Assembly: GCA_026770575.1 (NCBI GenBank)
Contig: MU657196.1
Coordinates: 189,780 to 221,811 of the forward strand
From: Pelagophyceae sp. CCMP2097
Taxonomy: Eukaryota; Sar; Pelagophyceae
DNA length: 32,032 nucleotides
Direction: 5' to 3'
Position 1 is the first letter of the stretch; each line of letters begins with the position of its first letter. Shown piece by piece: positions 10,785-19,088 of this stretch. A program made the translations under genes and the position numbers. Under the pieces are notes generated by a model, which saw only the letters and a list, made by a program, of their open reading frames with translations, was not told where the DNA came from and did no database searches.

Positions 10785-12741
10785 ATGCGCCGCTGCGCCG
10801 TGCTGCTCCTCGCGGCAGCCGCCGCCGGCCCGGAGAAGCGCCCCGTGCGCGGCCGCGCAGCGGCGCGGACATTCGCACGGGTTGAAGTCGTCGAAGCGGA
10901 GCCCTGCACGGCGGCGCAACTCCGCGGCGGCGCCGTTTCCGTCGCGCCAGACGACTGGCGCCGCGGCGTGCTGAGCGTGCAACGCCGCGTCCCGTGCAGG
11001 CGAATTGGTGATCCGTGGAGAGAGACACGGCTCGGAGAAGCCCCTTGACCGGGCCGGCCGCGGCCCCCATACAGTCGGCCCCTTTCCAGACCCGACGCGG
11101 TCCTAGACGGTCCCTAGAATGGCCCTATACGGACCCTGTACCTCACCCGACCTCTCCGTTCCTCTCCGGCGCTGCGGGTTCGGCCTTAAACGCGTTTAAT
11201 AGATCGTCGGCGGCACTGTAGCCCACCTCGTCCTGGGCTCTTTGTACTGTTTCGGAAACTTCCTAAGCTACATGCCCCAACACCTGCAATATTACGACGG
11301 CGTCGCGCGCGCCGGCCAGCCGGACGCTTTAAGCATCTTGCCTCTGACGATTCTCACGCAGTGCTTGACCATGCCCGTCGGAGCAAAGCTCGCCAAGAAG
11401 ATCGGGTCCCAGAACGCCGTCCTCCTGGGCGGCCTCACAGTCTCGTTGGCCGTGCTCCTCGCCTCGTTTGCGACGAACCTTTACACGTTCACTCTGTTCT
11501 ACGCCGTCCTCTTTGGCGTCGGAACGGGACTCGCGTACACCGCGCCGCTCGTCGCCGGCTGGTCCTGGTTCCCGAAGCAGCGCGGCGCGGTGAACGGCGC
11601 CGTGCTCATGGGGTTTGGGTCGGGCGGGTTCATCTTCAACAAAGTGGGGTCGAGGATCGCAAACCCTTCAAATCTCAAGCCCAACGCTCTATCTGGCTTC
11701 CCCGCCGAGGTCTACGACAACTTTGCCCCAATGCTCCGCAAGCTCGCCCTCGTCTACGCGCTCACGACGTGCCTCGGTGCGTCTCACAAACGGCCCTGGC
11801 CATGCAAACACGTCCGATTCGCAACGGCGCTATGTATCGACGTCCCGTAGGCGCCGCGCTGGTGCAGAGCAAGCCGAATACGGCCGTCGTCGCCGGCAAG
11901 GACGTCCCGCCGCCCCCCGCGGTGCCGCCGGCGAGCCCGCTGGCGCTGGTCAAGACGCGCCGCTTTGCTGTGCTCTACGCGCTCACCTTCCTCACGGCGA
12001 CGGCGGGGCTGACCGAGGCGGCGCTCTACAAGGTGTTCGCGACGACGTCGCGCGTGACTGCGTCATTCAAAGGACGGAGCGGCAGCAGAGACCGTCGCAC
12101 CGTGGCCGTTGGACGCTTGTTTGATTCCACTGAGTCGGACTTTTAGGCCCATCGCGTCTTCGACTTTAAACGACGACGCGTACCTCTCAAATGTCGGGGC
12201 CACGGCCGCCCTCGCCAACGGCTTCTCCAGGTTCTTCTGGGGCCTCGCCGCAGACGCCTTTGGTGAGACGGCACCCTTTGTGCATCGCGTCGCAAGGACC
12301 TTTCGACGTAGGCTTCAAGGCGCCCTTTGTGGCAATGCTCGCCGTCCAGGCCCTGACCATGCTCGCGCTGCCGGGCGCGGTGCGTGTGACTCCTTCCCGG
12401 CGTACCTTTTACGCACCTTTCCCCGACGGTTTGGATAGGCGGCCGCCGGGCGCGGGCCGTACGCGCGGGCCGTTTTTGTGTCCTTCGCCTGCCTCGGCGG
12501 CACCTTCTCTTTAGTGCCCACCGTCGTCGGGGCCACGTTCGGGGCCGCGAACGCAGCGGACGTCTACGCCCTACTCTTTTCTGCAAACGTTCTCGCTGCC
12601 TTTGGAGGTGTCCGAGCCGCCAAGATGCTCGTCCCATCGCTTGGATGGAAGCCAGTGTACAAACTCTTGTCCGCCATGAGCACCCTCGCGCTCGCGCTCC
12701 TCGCGCTCGGCGTGCAGGGGCAACCCGCCAAGCGTGTGTAA
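10785..12741 (+). CDS. Major facilitator superfamily transporter, oxalate/formate antiporter-like
   Basis: Exons 10785-10976, 11203-11776, 11851-12046, 12147-12262, 12312-12379 and 12439-12741 join to 482 aa, a normal MFS length with about 12 hydrophobic helices. Helix 1 (IVGGTVAHLVLGSLYCFGNF) appears only when the ATAG acceptor before 11203 is used. WSWFPKQRGAVNGAVLMGFGSGGFIFN matches the conserved loop and helix of the oxalate:formate antiporter/monocarboxylate branch; GFSRFFWGLAADAFG and GFKAPFVAMLAVQA match the second half. It probably carries a small organic anion; substrate unknown. The first 50 residues (MRRCAVLLLAAAAAG, then basic) resemble a signal or transit peptide, unusual for a plasma-membrane MFS, so a plastid envelope site is possible. 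The exon 3 end is uncertain (12046 or 12053; only 12046 keeps frame with the acceptor at 12146). Confidence 0.85.
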
Positions 12742-12974
12742 TTTACATGACTCGGAGGGTCCCGTCCACAGACTAGTCTACTAGAGTAGTACACAACAGC
12801 AGACATTGCCCTCGTGGAAGCGGCGTCTCGGGAAAGAGGGCCTCCGCGCGGCCGGTGCGGTGCCGACGTCGAGCGGAGGGGGACGAGACGGTTGCCGCAG
12901 AACGGTGTGATTCCTGCAAACTTGGAGGCCGTAGAACGGAATCCATGCAAAGGCCATGCCGGCGGCGCCTGGCG

Positions 12975-15900
12975 CTACCCCCTGCCCCGGTCTACTCCGC
13001 CCTGGCCCCAGAGCGCGGTGAGGTACGTTCCCCGGGCGAGGTTGGACTGGAGCGCCTCCCATTCGTGAGAGGGCACGCGCACCACGCGCCACCCTAGCGC
13101 GCGGAGCAGCCTGTCCTTGGCCCGGGCTTTGCCGTCGAGCCTTTGAAGGCCGTCCTTGCCGACGAGGTGGCTCATCGGCCCGTCGAGCTCGACGGCGACC
13201 TTTGCCCTTGGTTCCGCCAATGCGAGGCAGAGACCCTCTTTTGTCAAATACTTCTTCTCGTGCGCCCAGCCGATGCGCTTCAAAGAATCCGACAGGCTCT
13301 GCAGCACCTCGGAGGGTTCCGCCTCCTCTTCCAGCACGGCGGCGTCGAGGTTGGACTTTTGCTGAGTCAAGAGCCGAGTCAAAGGGCTGTGCGGCGCGTC
13401 TATTGCAAGATGCAAGTGGACGCGGTGCAGCTGCGACAGCTCCACCTGGCTCAAGTCGGCCATCCTTAGAGCGGCAGAAACGGCCTCGAACAGCGCCGGC
13501 GCGTGAAAACCCGCTATGGTGAAAGCCCAAACGGTGTTTGCGAGGTTTGGGGCGCTGAAGGACGATATCTTCTTCAAAGTTTCTTCGGAGGAGATCGCTT
13601 CGAACAGAACCGGCGCTTCAAAGCCCGCCGTCGCAAAAGCCCACGCCGTGTTGGCGAGCTCTTGCGGAGTGAAGGCTCCAATCTTCTTTGATGATTCTAA
13701 AGCGACGGCTTGGAACAGCGCCGGCGCGTCGACTCGAGCCTTTGAATACGCCCAGACCGTGTTCGCCAGCGCCTGCGAGGTGAACTTTGCAATCTGCTTT
13801 GACGCCTCTGCCTCGATGGCCTCGAACAACAACGGCGCTTCAAAGCCCGCCGTCGCAAAAGCCCACGCCGTGTTTGAGAGATTTTGCGCGTTGAACTTTG
13901 CAATCTTCTCCCGTGCTTCTACAGCAACGGCTTCAAAGAGCAACGGCGCTTCAAAGCCCGCCTTTGAGAAGGCCCAGGCCGTGTTGGCGAGGTTTTGCGA
14001 AGTGAACGTCGCAATCTTCTTCGATGATTCTGCGGCGACGGCGTCGAAGAGCGCCTTCGCGCCCGACGCGGTTCCCGCCTTTGCAAACGCCCAGACGACG
14101 TTTCCGAGGTTTTGCGCGTTGAATGTCGCAATCTTCTTGGGCGCTTCCGCCGCGACCACTTCAAACAAACCTGGCGCCTCGACGCCCGCCGATGCAAAGG
14201 CCCAGACCAAATTCGAGAGATCCTGCGCGTTGCACGAATCGTTCTTCGTAGATGCGGCCGCGGAAACAGCCTCGAAGAGCACTGGGGCTTGGACGCCCGC
14301 CGTGGCATAAGCCCAAACAGTCGTCGCCAACTCCTTCGAATTACACTTCAGAACCAGCTTCAGCGCCGCCGCGTCGGCCGCTTCGAACAACGCCGGTGCT
14401 GGGACGCCGGCTTTTGCGTAAGCCCACAAAACGTTTGCGAGGTGTTGCGGGTTGAACGTCGCAATCTTCTTTTGCGCTTCCAAAGCGACCGCTTCGAACA
14501 AAGCCGGCGCTTCCACGCCAGCCCTGGAGAAGGCCCACGCGACGTTTGCTAAAGCTTGCGACGTGAACGTCTCGATCTTCGTCGATGATTCGGAAGCGAC
14601 TGCTTGAAACAAAGACGGCGCTTCAAAACCCACAGTCGCATAGGCCCACACCATGTTTGCGAGGTTTTGCGCGTTAAACGTCGCCATCTTCCTCGGCGCT
14701 TCTTCCGCTACAGCTTCAAACAAAGCCGGCGCTGCAAAGCCCACCCTTGCATAGGCCCACACCACGTTTGCGAGCTCTTGCGCCTTGAACGTCGCAATCC
14801 TTTTCAAAGCTTCCCCTCCTACAGCTTCGAACAACGCCGGCGCCTCGACGCCCGCCGTCGAGAAAGCCCAGACGGTGTTGGCGAGCTCTTGCGAGTTGAA
14901 CGTCGAGACGTCGGAAGCGGCCGCGGCGTCGAACAATTCCGGCGCGTCCACTCCAGCCTTCGAATACGCCCAAATCGTGTTGGCCACGTCCTGCGAGTTG
15001 AAAGAGTGCATCTTCTTCCTCGCTTGTGCAGAAACGGCCTCGAACAACGATGGGGCCTCGACTTGGGCCGTCGAATAAGCCCAGACGATGTTAGCTACGT
15101 CCTGTGGGTTAAACTCCCCAATCTTCTTCCCAGCTTCCTCCGCAATCGCGTCAAACAGCAACGGCGCCGGCACTCCAGCCTTGGCAAAGGCCCACGCCGT
15201 GTTGGAGAGGTCTTGAGGATTGAAGGCATTGATCTTTTTCAAAGCTTCCGCCGCGACCGCTTCAAACAACAATGGCTCGGAGATACCCGCCCTTGCAAAG
15301 GCCCAGACCGTGTTCGTCAGCTCCTGCGGGTTGAACGATTCAATGGTCTGCCTCGCTTCTGTGGCCACGGCTTGGAACAACGACGGTGTTTTCAGGCCTG
15401 CTTTTGAGCAAGCCAGCACGGCGGACGTGAGCTCTTTTGAATCGAACGTCTTTAAAACCTTTGAAACATCCAAAACGAGCGCTTCGAAGACACCCGGCGG
15501 CGCTTCTCTGGCTTTTGAGAACGCCCACAACGTATTCGCGAGGTCCTGCGAGTTGAACGTCTTCAGTTGTATTCGTGTTTCCTTCAAAACCGCTTCAAAC
15601 AGCCCCGGAGCTTCGACGCCCGCTTTAGAAAAGGCCCAGGCCGTGTTGGCAAGGTTGTTCGCGTTGAACGATTTGATCGTTTCAATAGCTTGTAAAGCGA
15701 CGGTGTGGAAGAGTAAACAAGCTTCGACTTTTGCCTTGGCAAAGGCCCAAAGCGTGTTGGCAAGGTTCTGTGCAGTAAAAGTCGTGATGATCTTCGGCGC
15801 TTCCAACGCCACGGATTCAAACAGTTGCGGCGATTCGTGCCCGGCCTTTGCAAAGGCCCAAACGGCGTTTGCCAAAGATTGGGCCTTGAACTGCCGGATC

Positions 15901-17198
15901 TTGGCAACTGCTTGAAGAGCCGCCGCATCGAAGAGCAAAGGCGCCTTCACCCCAGCTTTGGAAAACGCCCAGACAGTGTTGACGAGCTCCTGCGGGACGA
16001 AGTACTCGGCTTTTTCAGTTGCTTTGACAGAAACGGCTTCAAACAGATGCGGGGCGTAGATATCCGAAGTCGCGAGACCCCAAACCAAATTCCCTAAAGA
16101 CCTTGCTTCAAAGGTATCCATCTTCCTGACCGCTTCAGCGGCGACGGCGTGGTAGAATTCGGAGGGGGCTTTGACTTGGGAGTTTGCAAAGGCCCAGACG
16201 ATACAAGAGATGTCTTGCGCTCTAAATTTCGACATTTTCTTGGATGCTTCTTTTCCTAAAGCCTCGAAGAGCTGCGGCGCCTCGACTCGAGCTTTGGAAA
16301 AGGCCCAGGCGACGTTGGAGAGCTGCAACGGTTGATACTTTTCAATTTTCCGAGTAACCTCCTTTGCGGCCCCGTGGTACAGCAAAGGTGCTTCAACGCC
16401 TGCTCTTGAAAACGCCCATAACAAGTTCGCCAGCTCCATGGCCTTGAAATCCCCGATTCTTTGCGGCGCCTCCCGCGCCGCGGCTTCAAAGAGGAGAGGC
16501 GCTTTGATATTCGCCTTCGCCACGCCCCAACAGACGTTTGATATATTCTTCGGAGACAAGGCCCGAATCTTATTGGAGGCTTCCAGCGCAATCGCGCCCA
16601 TCAAAGCTGGAGACTCGATGCCGTTCCTGGCAAAGGCCCAGCAGACGTCGTCTAATTCCTGAGGCACGAACTCTTTGATCTTCTCCAGAGCCTTTTTCCC
16701 TACAGCTTCAAACAGCAAAGGCGCCTGCCTTTGAAGCTTGGCCACGCCCCAGACCGCGTTCGCAAGCTCGCGAGGAGTCCAACGAGCGTCCTTGCCTAGC
16801 CTCGCACTCTGGCCTCGCCTCGGCCGATTCCGCGCCTCTCCGGCAATCGCAGAGCCTCCTCTCGGTGCTGCGTCTGGCTTGCCGCCCCGACGCTGAACCG
16901 CACGGACGCTCTTCGCGGCTTTGGCGGCGAGCTGCGTCAGGAGCGGCGCCACGGGCGTGCCGAAGCTGCGGCAGAGGATGCCGGCGCGTTGTAAAGACGT
17001 CGAAAGATTTATAGGGTCCATATGGTGGCACTTCGCCTCGTAGAGTTCGAACAAAACGCGACAGTTCTTCGAGGCGAGGACGGCGCGGTTCAGCGAGATG
17101 GAGATGGCCTTAAGAGCACCGGGTGAGATCTTGGAATTTCCCTCGGACGCATACGCCCGCGCGGCGACGCGCGGCCGGCACCGCGGCAAGAATCGCAT
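12975..17198 (-). CDS. Organelle-targeted 37-residue helical-repeat protein with C-terminal RAP domain
   Basis: The unspliced frame codes 1407 aa; removing the likely intron 16903-16796 gives 1371 aa. MRFLPRCRPRVAARAYASEG is a typical mitochondrial (or plastid) presequence. About 30 tandem 37-residue units follow (FNAQNLANTVWAFAKAGVEAPALFEAVA-type); unit 17 is three residues short (FDAAAASDVSTFNS). The C-terminus holds a RAP domain: AKVAVELDGPMSHLV, then LRALGWRVVRVPSHEWEAL, a restriction-endonuclease-like fold found in organelle RNA-binding proteins. The expected role is sequence-specific binding and possibly processing of an organelle transcript. It starts at ATG 17198, since no in-frame ATG lies further upstream before a stop. 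It is convergent with the MFS gene, 233 bp apart. It shares its N-terminal region (NLSTSLQRAG against NLATCMHRLG) with the protein at 7412-10599, so the two are paralogues. Confidence 0.9.
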   Translation of the reverse strand: MRFLPRCRPRVAARAYASEGNSKISPGALKAISISLNRAVLASKNCRVLFELYEAKCHHMDPINLSTSLQRAGILCRSFGTPVAPLLTQLAAKAAKSVRAVQRRGGKPDAAPRGGSAIAGEARNRPRRGQSARLGKDARWTPRELANAVWGVAKLQRQAPLLFEAVGKKALEKIKEFVPQELDDVCWAFARNGIESPALMGAIALEASNKIRALSPKNISNVCWGVAKANIKAPLLFEAAAREAPQRIGDFKAMELANLLWAFSRAGVEAPLLYHGAAKEVTRKIEKYQPLQLSNVAWAFSKARVEAPQLFEALGKEASKKMSKFRAQDISCIVWAFANSQVKAPSEFYHAVAAEAVRKMDTFEARSLGNLVWGLATSDIYAPHLFEAVSVKATEKAEYFVPQELVNTVWAFSKAGVKAPLLFDAAALQAVAKIRQFKAQSLANAVWAFAKAGHESPQLFESVALEAPKIITTFTAQNLANTLWAFAKAKVEACLLFHTVALQAIETIKSFNANNLANTAWAFSKAGVEAPGLFEAVLKETRIQLKTFNSQDLANTLWAFSKAREAPPGVFEALVLDVSKVLKTFDSKELTSAVLACSKAGLKTPSLFQAVATEARQTIESFNPQELTNTVWAFARAGISEPLLFEAVAAEALKKINAFNPQDLSNTAWAFAKAGVPAPLLFDAIAEEAGKKIGEFNPQDVANIVWAYSTAQVEAPSLFEAVSAQARKKMHSFNSQDVANTIWAYSKAGVDAPELFDAAAASDVSTFNSQELANTVWAFSTAGVEAPALFEAVGGEALKRIATFKAQELANVVWAYARVGFAAPALFEAVAEEAPRKMATFNAQNLANMVWAYATVGFEAPSLFQAVASESSTKIETFTSQALANVAWAFSRAGVEAPALFEAVALEAQKKIATFNPQHLANVLWAYAKAGVPAPALFEAADAAALKLVLKCNSKELATTVWAYATAGVQAPVLFEAVSAAASTKNDSCNAQDLSNLVWAFASAGVEAPGLFEVVAAEAPKKIATFNAQNLGNVVWAFAKAGTASGAKALFDAVAAESSKKIATFTSQNLANTAWAFSKAGFEAPLLFEAVAVEAREKIAKFNAQNLSNTAWAFATAGFEAPLLFEAIEAEASKQIAKFTSQALANTVWAYSKARVDAPALFQAVALESSKKIGAFTPQELANTAWAFATAGFEAPVLFEAISSEETLKKISSFSAPNLANTVWAFTIAGFHAPALFEAVSAALRMADLSQVELSQLHRVHLHLAIDAPHSPLTRLLTQQKSNLDAAVLEEEAEPSEVLQSLSDSLKRIGWAHEKKYLTKEGLCLALAEPRAKVAVELDGPMSHLVGKDGLQRLDGKARAKDRLLRALGWRVVRVPSHEWEALQSNLARGTYLTALWGQGGVDRGRG
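16796..16903 (-). other. Probable in-frame intron (108 bp) in the RAP-repeat gene
   Basis: On the minus strand the segment starts GTGCGG and ends CTAG, matching donors and acceptors of neighbouring genes. It splits codons in phase 1 at both ends, is 36 codons long and has no stop, so the frame reads through. If translated it adds a basic, Gly/Ala/Arg-rich insert (starting VQRRGGKPDAAPRGG) with no counterpart in the paralogue. Removing it joins KAAKSV to RKDARWTPRELANAVW, directly before repeat 1. Confidence 0.65.
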
Positions 17199-17640
17199 CC
17201 TGCTCCGTGGCAAAAACCCTCTTTACGACCCCTTTGCGACTTCCTTTGCGGGCCTTGCTCGACGCCGCCGCCGCAGCGGCGCCGCGAGCCGGGGACGAGG
17301 CGGACGAGGCGCGCCACGCGGTGCCGCTCGTATCGGTGCGCCTCGCCGACGTACACCGCGCTGCGTCGAGCGCCGCGGCCGAACGCCACCCTATAGGCGA
17401 ACCTCCGTGGCCCTGGGCACCTCGCAACCTTGCGTCGAAGAACACGTCGCTTGGGAAAAGCTTCGACCGAAACTTTTCTGCAGTCTTTTTTGAAAAGGGG
17501 AGACGCGGCCCGGAGAGACGTGGGAGACGGAGACGGAGCGCGGGACTCGAGGCGTCTAGGGAGTCCTCGACGCCACGTCGCCTTCGAGCCGCTGCAGAGA
17601 GCCAAATCGGTGCTTTTACCAGCCTTGGCCGGGACGTCCC

Positions 17641-17866
17641 GAGCCGTTCCGACTGCTGTTCCGACGACCGAGCCGACGTCAGGGCCCCGTGCTGTTCCGT
17701 TTGCCGCACCGACGTCCGCGCCCCGTGCCGCTCCGACTGCCGTCCCGATGGTTGCACCGACGGTTGCCCGCGTCCCGAGCCGTTCCGACTGCTGTTCCGA
17801 CGTCAGCGCCCCGTGCTGTTCCGTTTGCCGCGCCGACGTCCGCGCCCCGTGCCGCTCCGACTGCCG
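17641..17866. repeat. GC-rich minisatellite, two long copies
   Basis: A 102-bp block at 17641-17742 recurs at 17777-17866 with 12 bp missing (the ACCGAGCCGACG part) and a few substitutions. Each block is itself built of shorter units such as GTGCTGTTCCGTTTGCCG and GTGCCGCTCCGACTGCCG. In the first copy one plus-strand frame reads Ala/Val/Pro/Thr-rich (RAVPTAVPTTEPTSGPRAVP). The second copy continues in a different frame, because the copies are offset by 136 bp, so a long coding function is doubtful. Confidence 0.8.
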
Positions 17867-17985
17867 GTGTCGGTGTCGGCGCACCATGCCTACCCGACCG
17901 CCCTTCCGAGGGTTGCACCGACGTCCGTTCCAACGCACGCCCTGTTGCTGTTCCGACGGACGCGCCAACGTCGGTTGCGCGGTAG

Positions 17986-18094
17986 CGGCAAGGACGCGGC
18001 CTCGCTGCTAGAGTACCTTGCGCTCGGCCTCACGGAGTTCCACGGCCGCATGATCCGCATCTACCTCGCGCGCCACACGTCCAAGAGCTCCGGC
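17986..18094 (+). CDS. Exon-like stretch, unknown
   Basis: After a TAG acceptor at 17983-17985, a plus-strand frame begins GKDAASLLEYLALGLTEFHG and continues RMIRIYLARHTSKSSG. Almost every third codon position is G or C, and it looks amphipathic and protein-like. No family is recognised. No partner exon with a clear match is visible upstream (minisatellite) or downstream, so it could be an isolated exon of a poorly visible gene or chance. Confidence 0.25.
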
Positions 18095-18405
18095 ACAAGA
18101 GAACCGACATATACCGTGACGACGAAAAGAAGGGCGGCGGCGCCAATACTTTGGATAGCGCTCCCCCGAGGCGGCATGGCCCTCAAGGGCCCGCCGTCGT
18201 TTCACGCAGCGCGGGATCCATCCGGTGAAGCAAGACCCATCACAAGCCGCGGTGCCTTCATTGGCGGCGCGGGAAAAGGCCATTGTGTGGATCCAGCCGC
18301 GGCGGCCTCGCCTGTCGGCTTGAGCAGCCTAGTTGGAGTGCACGATAGAAGAAGAAAGCCTCTTATGGCCTTAACTCGGGTGGGGTGTCGCAGGCACGGG
18401 CCGCC

Positions 18406-18909
18406 TTAATGCTGGACCAGCGCCGGGCAGGCCGCGCCGACGGGCGTCGTCGCGTCCGTGGCCGGGTGCCACCAGTAGACGCCGTCCGACGCGGCGTCCA
18501 CCTAGATAGGTCCTCGATCCTTCTCGGTTCTCGATTCAACGAGGATGCTCCTTTGGGAAGGGGGCGACGCACGACGGGCTCCCAGTCCGGCTTTGCGGCG
18601 CCGACCATGGTGACTGCGTCGGTGAGCGGGTTGTGGTAGTACGTGCCCCCAGACGCCGAATCCTTCACGGCCACCCACGGCTCCTCTTCCGCCGCCGAAA
18701 ACGCCCGCACACCGCGCAATGCCTATGGACCGGCTCCAGCGTCTGTGGGGGGGCGGGCGGCTCCAGGAGCGGGGCGGCGATCGCCGGATTGCATTTCGCA
18801 CCGTCAGGGTCCGCGGCGCCGGCGCAAACGCCCGGAGCGAGACGTGGCGCCGCGCGGGCGCCGCGGCCCGCAGGCCGGCGCGGGCGAGGAGGACCAGCTT
18901 CGACGCCAT
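18406..18909 (-). CDS. Small, probably mitochondrial, tandem WW-type protein
   Basis: Exons 18909-18802, 18722-18573 and 18501-18406 join to 117 aa. MASKLVLLARAGLRAAAPAR, then RHVSLRAFAPAPR, is a strong mitochondrial presequence, and RGVRAFSAAEEEP suggests the cleavage region. Residues about 51-80 form a WW domain: PWVAVKDSASGGTYYHNPLTDAVTMVG, with the first Trp, the YYHN aromatic block and Pro-Asp-Trp after it. A second, degenerate copy follows (VDAASDGVYWWHPATDATTPVG), in which the first Trp is replaced by Val. WW domains bind proline-rich peptides; the partner is unknown. All introns are phase 0 with GTGCGA or GTGCGT donors and TAG acceptors. It lies 180 bp downstream of the FAAL-fusion stop on the same strand. 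Confidence 0.8.
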
Positions 18910-19088
18910 GGCTCTTTTGCGGTGACTCGGCTCTGAGTCTGAGATGCGGCGTCGCTGAAGAAGGAATACGCGAGGACATTACGAGGAAGATTCCGTGACG
19001 CCTCGAGGTCCGAGGGCCACTTCGGGTAGGCTAGACGCCTCGACAGGGCCGACGAATCATTGAGGGGATGATTACTGGTGCCCACGCT

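Larger units (their letters stand above)
17199..18405. other. Region without a confident gene
   Basis: Long frames are open on both strands here because of high GC and repeats, but no domain is recognisable and no frame stays consistent through the minisatellite at 17641-17866. The region should include the promoter of the RAP-repeat gene on its left. The only exon-like stretch is noted separately at 17986-18094. Confidence 0.45.

Noticed and set aside
12742..12974. Near-palindrome CTACTAGAGTAG near 12779 as a terminator
   Set aside because: It is short and imperfect, and eukaryotic genes do not need hairpin terminators; no poly-T tract follows.
13516..14310. 264-codon plus-strand frame with regular repeats, and similar ones at 14604-15915
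   Set aside because: Regularity mirrors the 37-residue repeats of the minus-strand RAP gene read in antisense.
17123..18409. 428-codon plus-strand frame through the minisatellite
   Set aside because: It overlaps the start of the RAP-repeat gene and the stop of the WW gene on the opposite strand, changes character at each repeat, and matches no family. Only a short exon-like part was kept, at low confidence.
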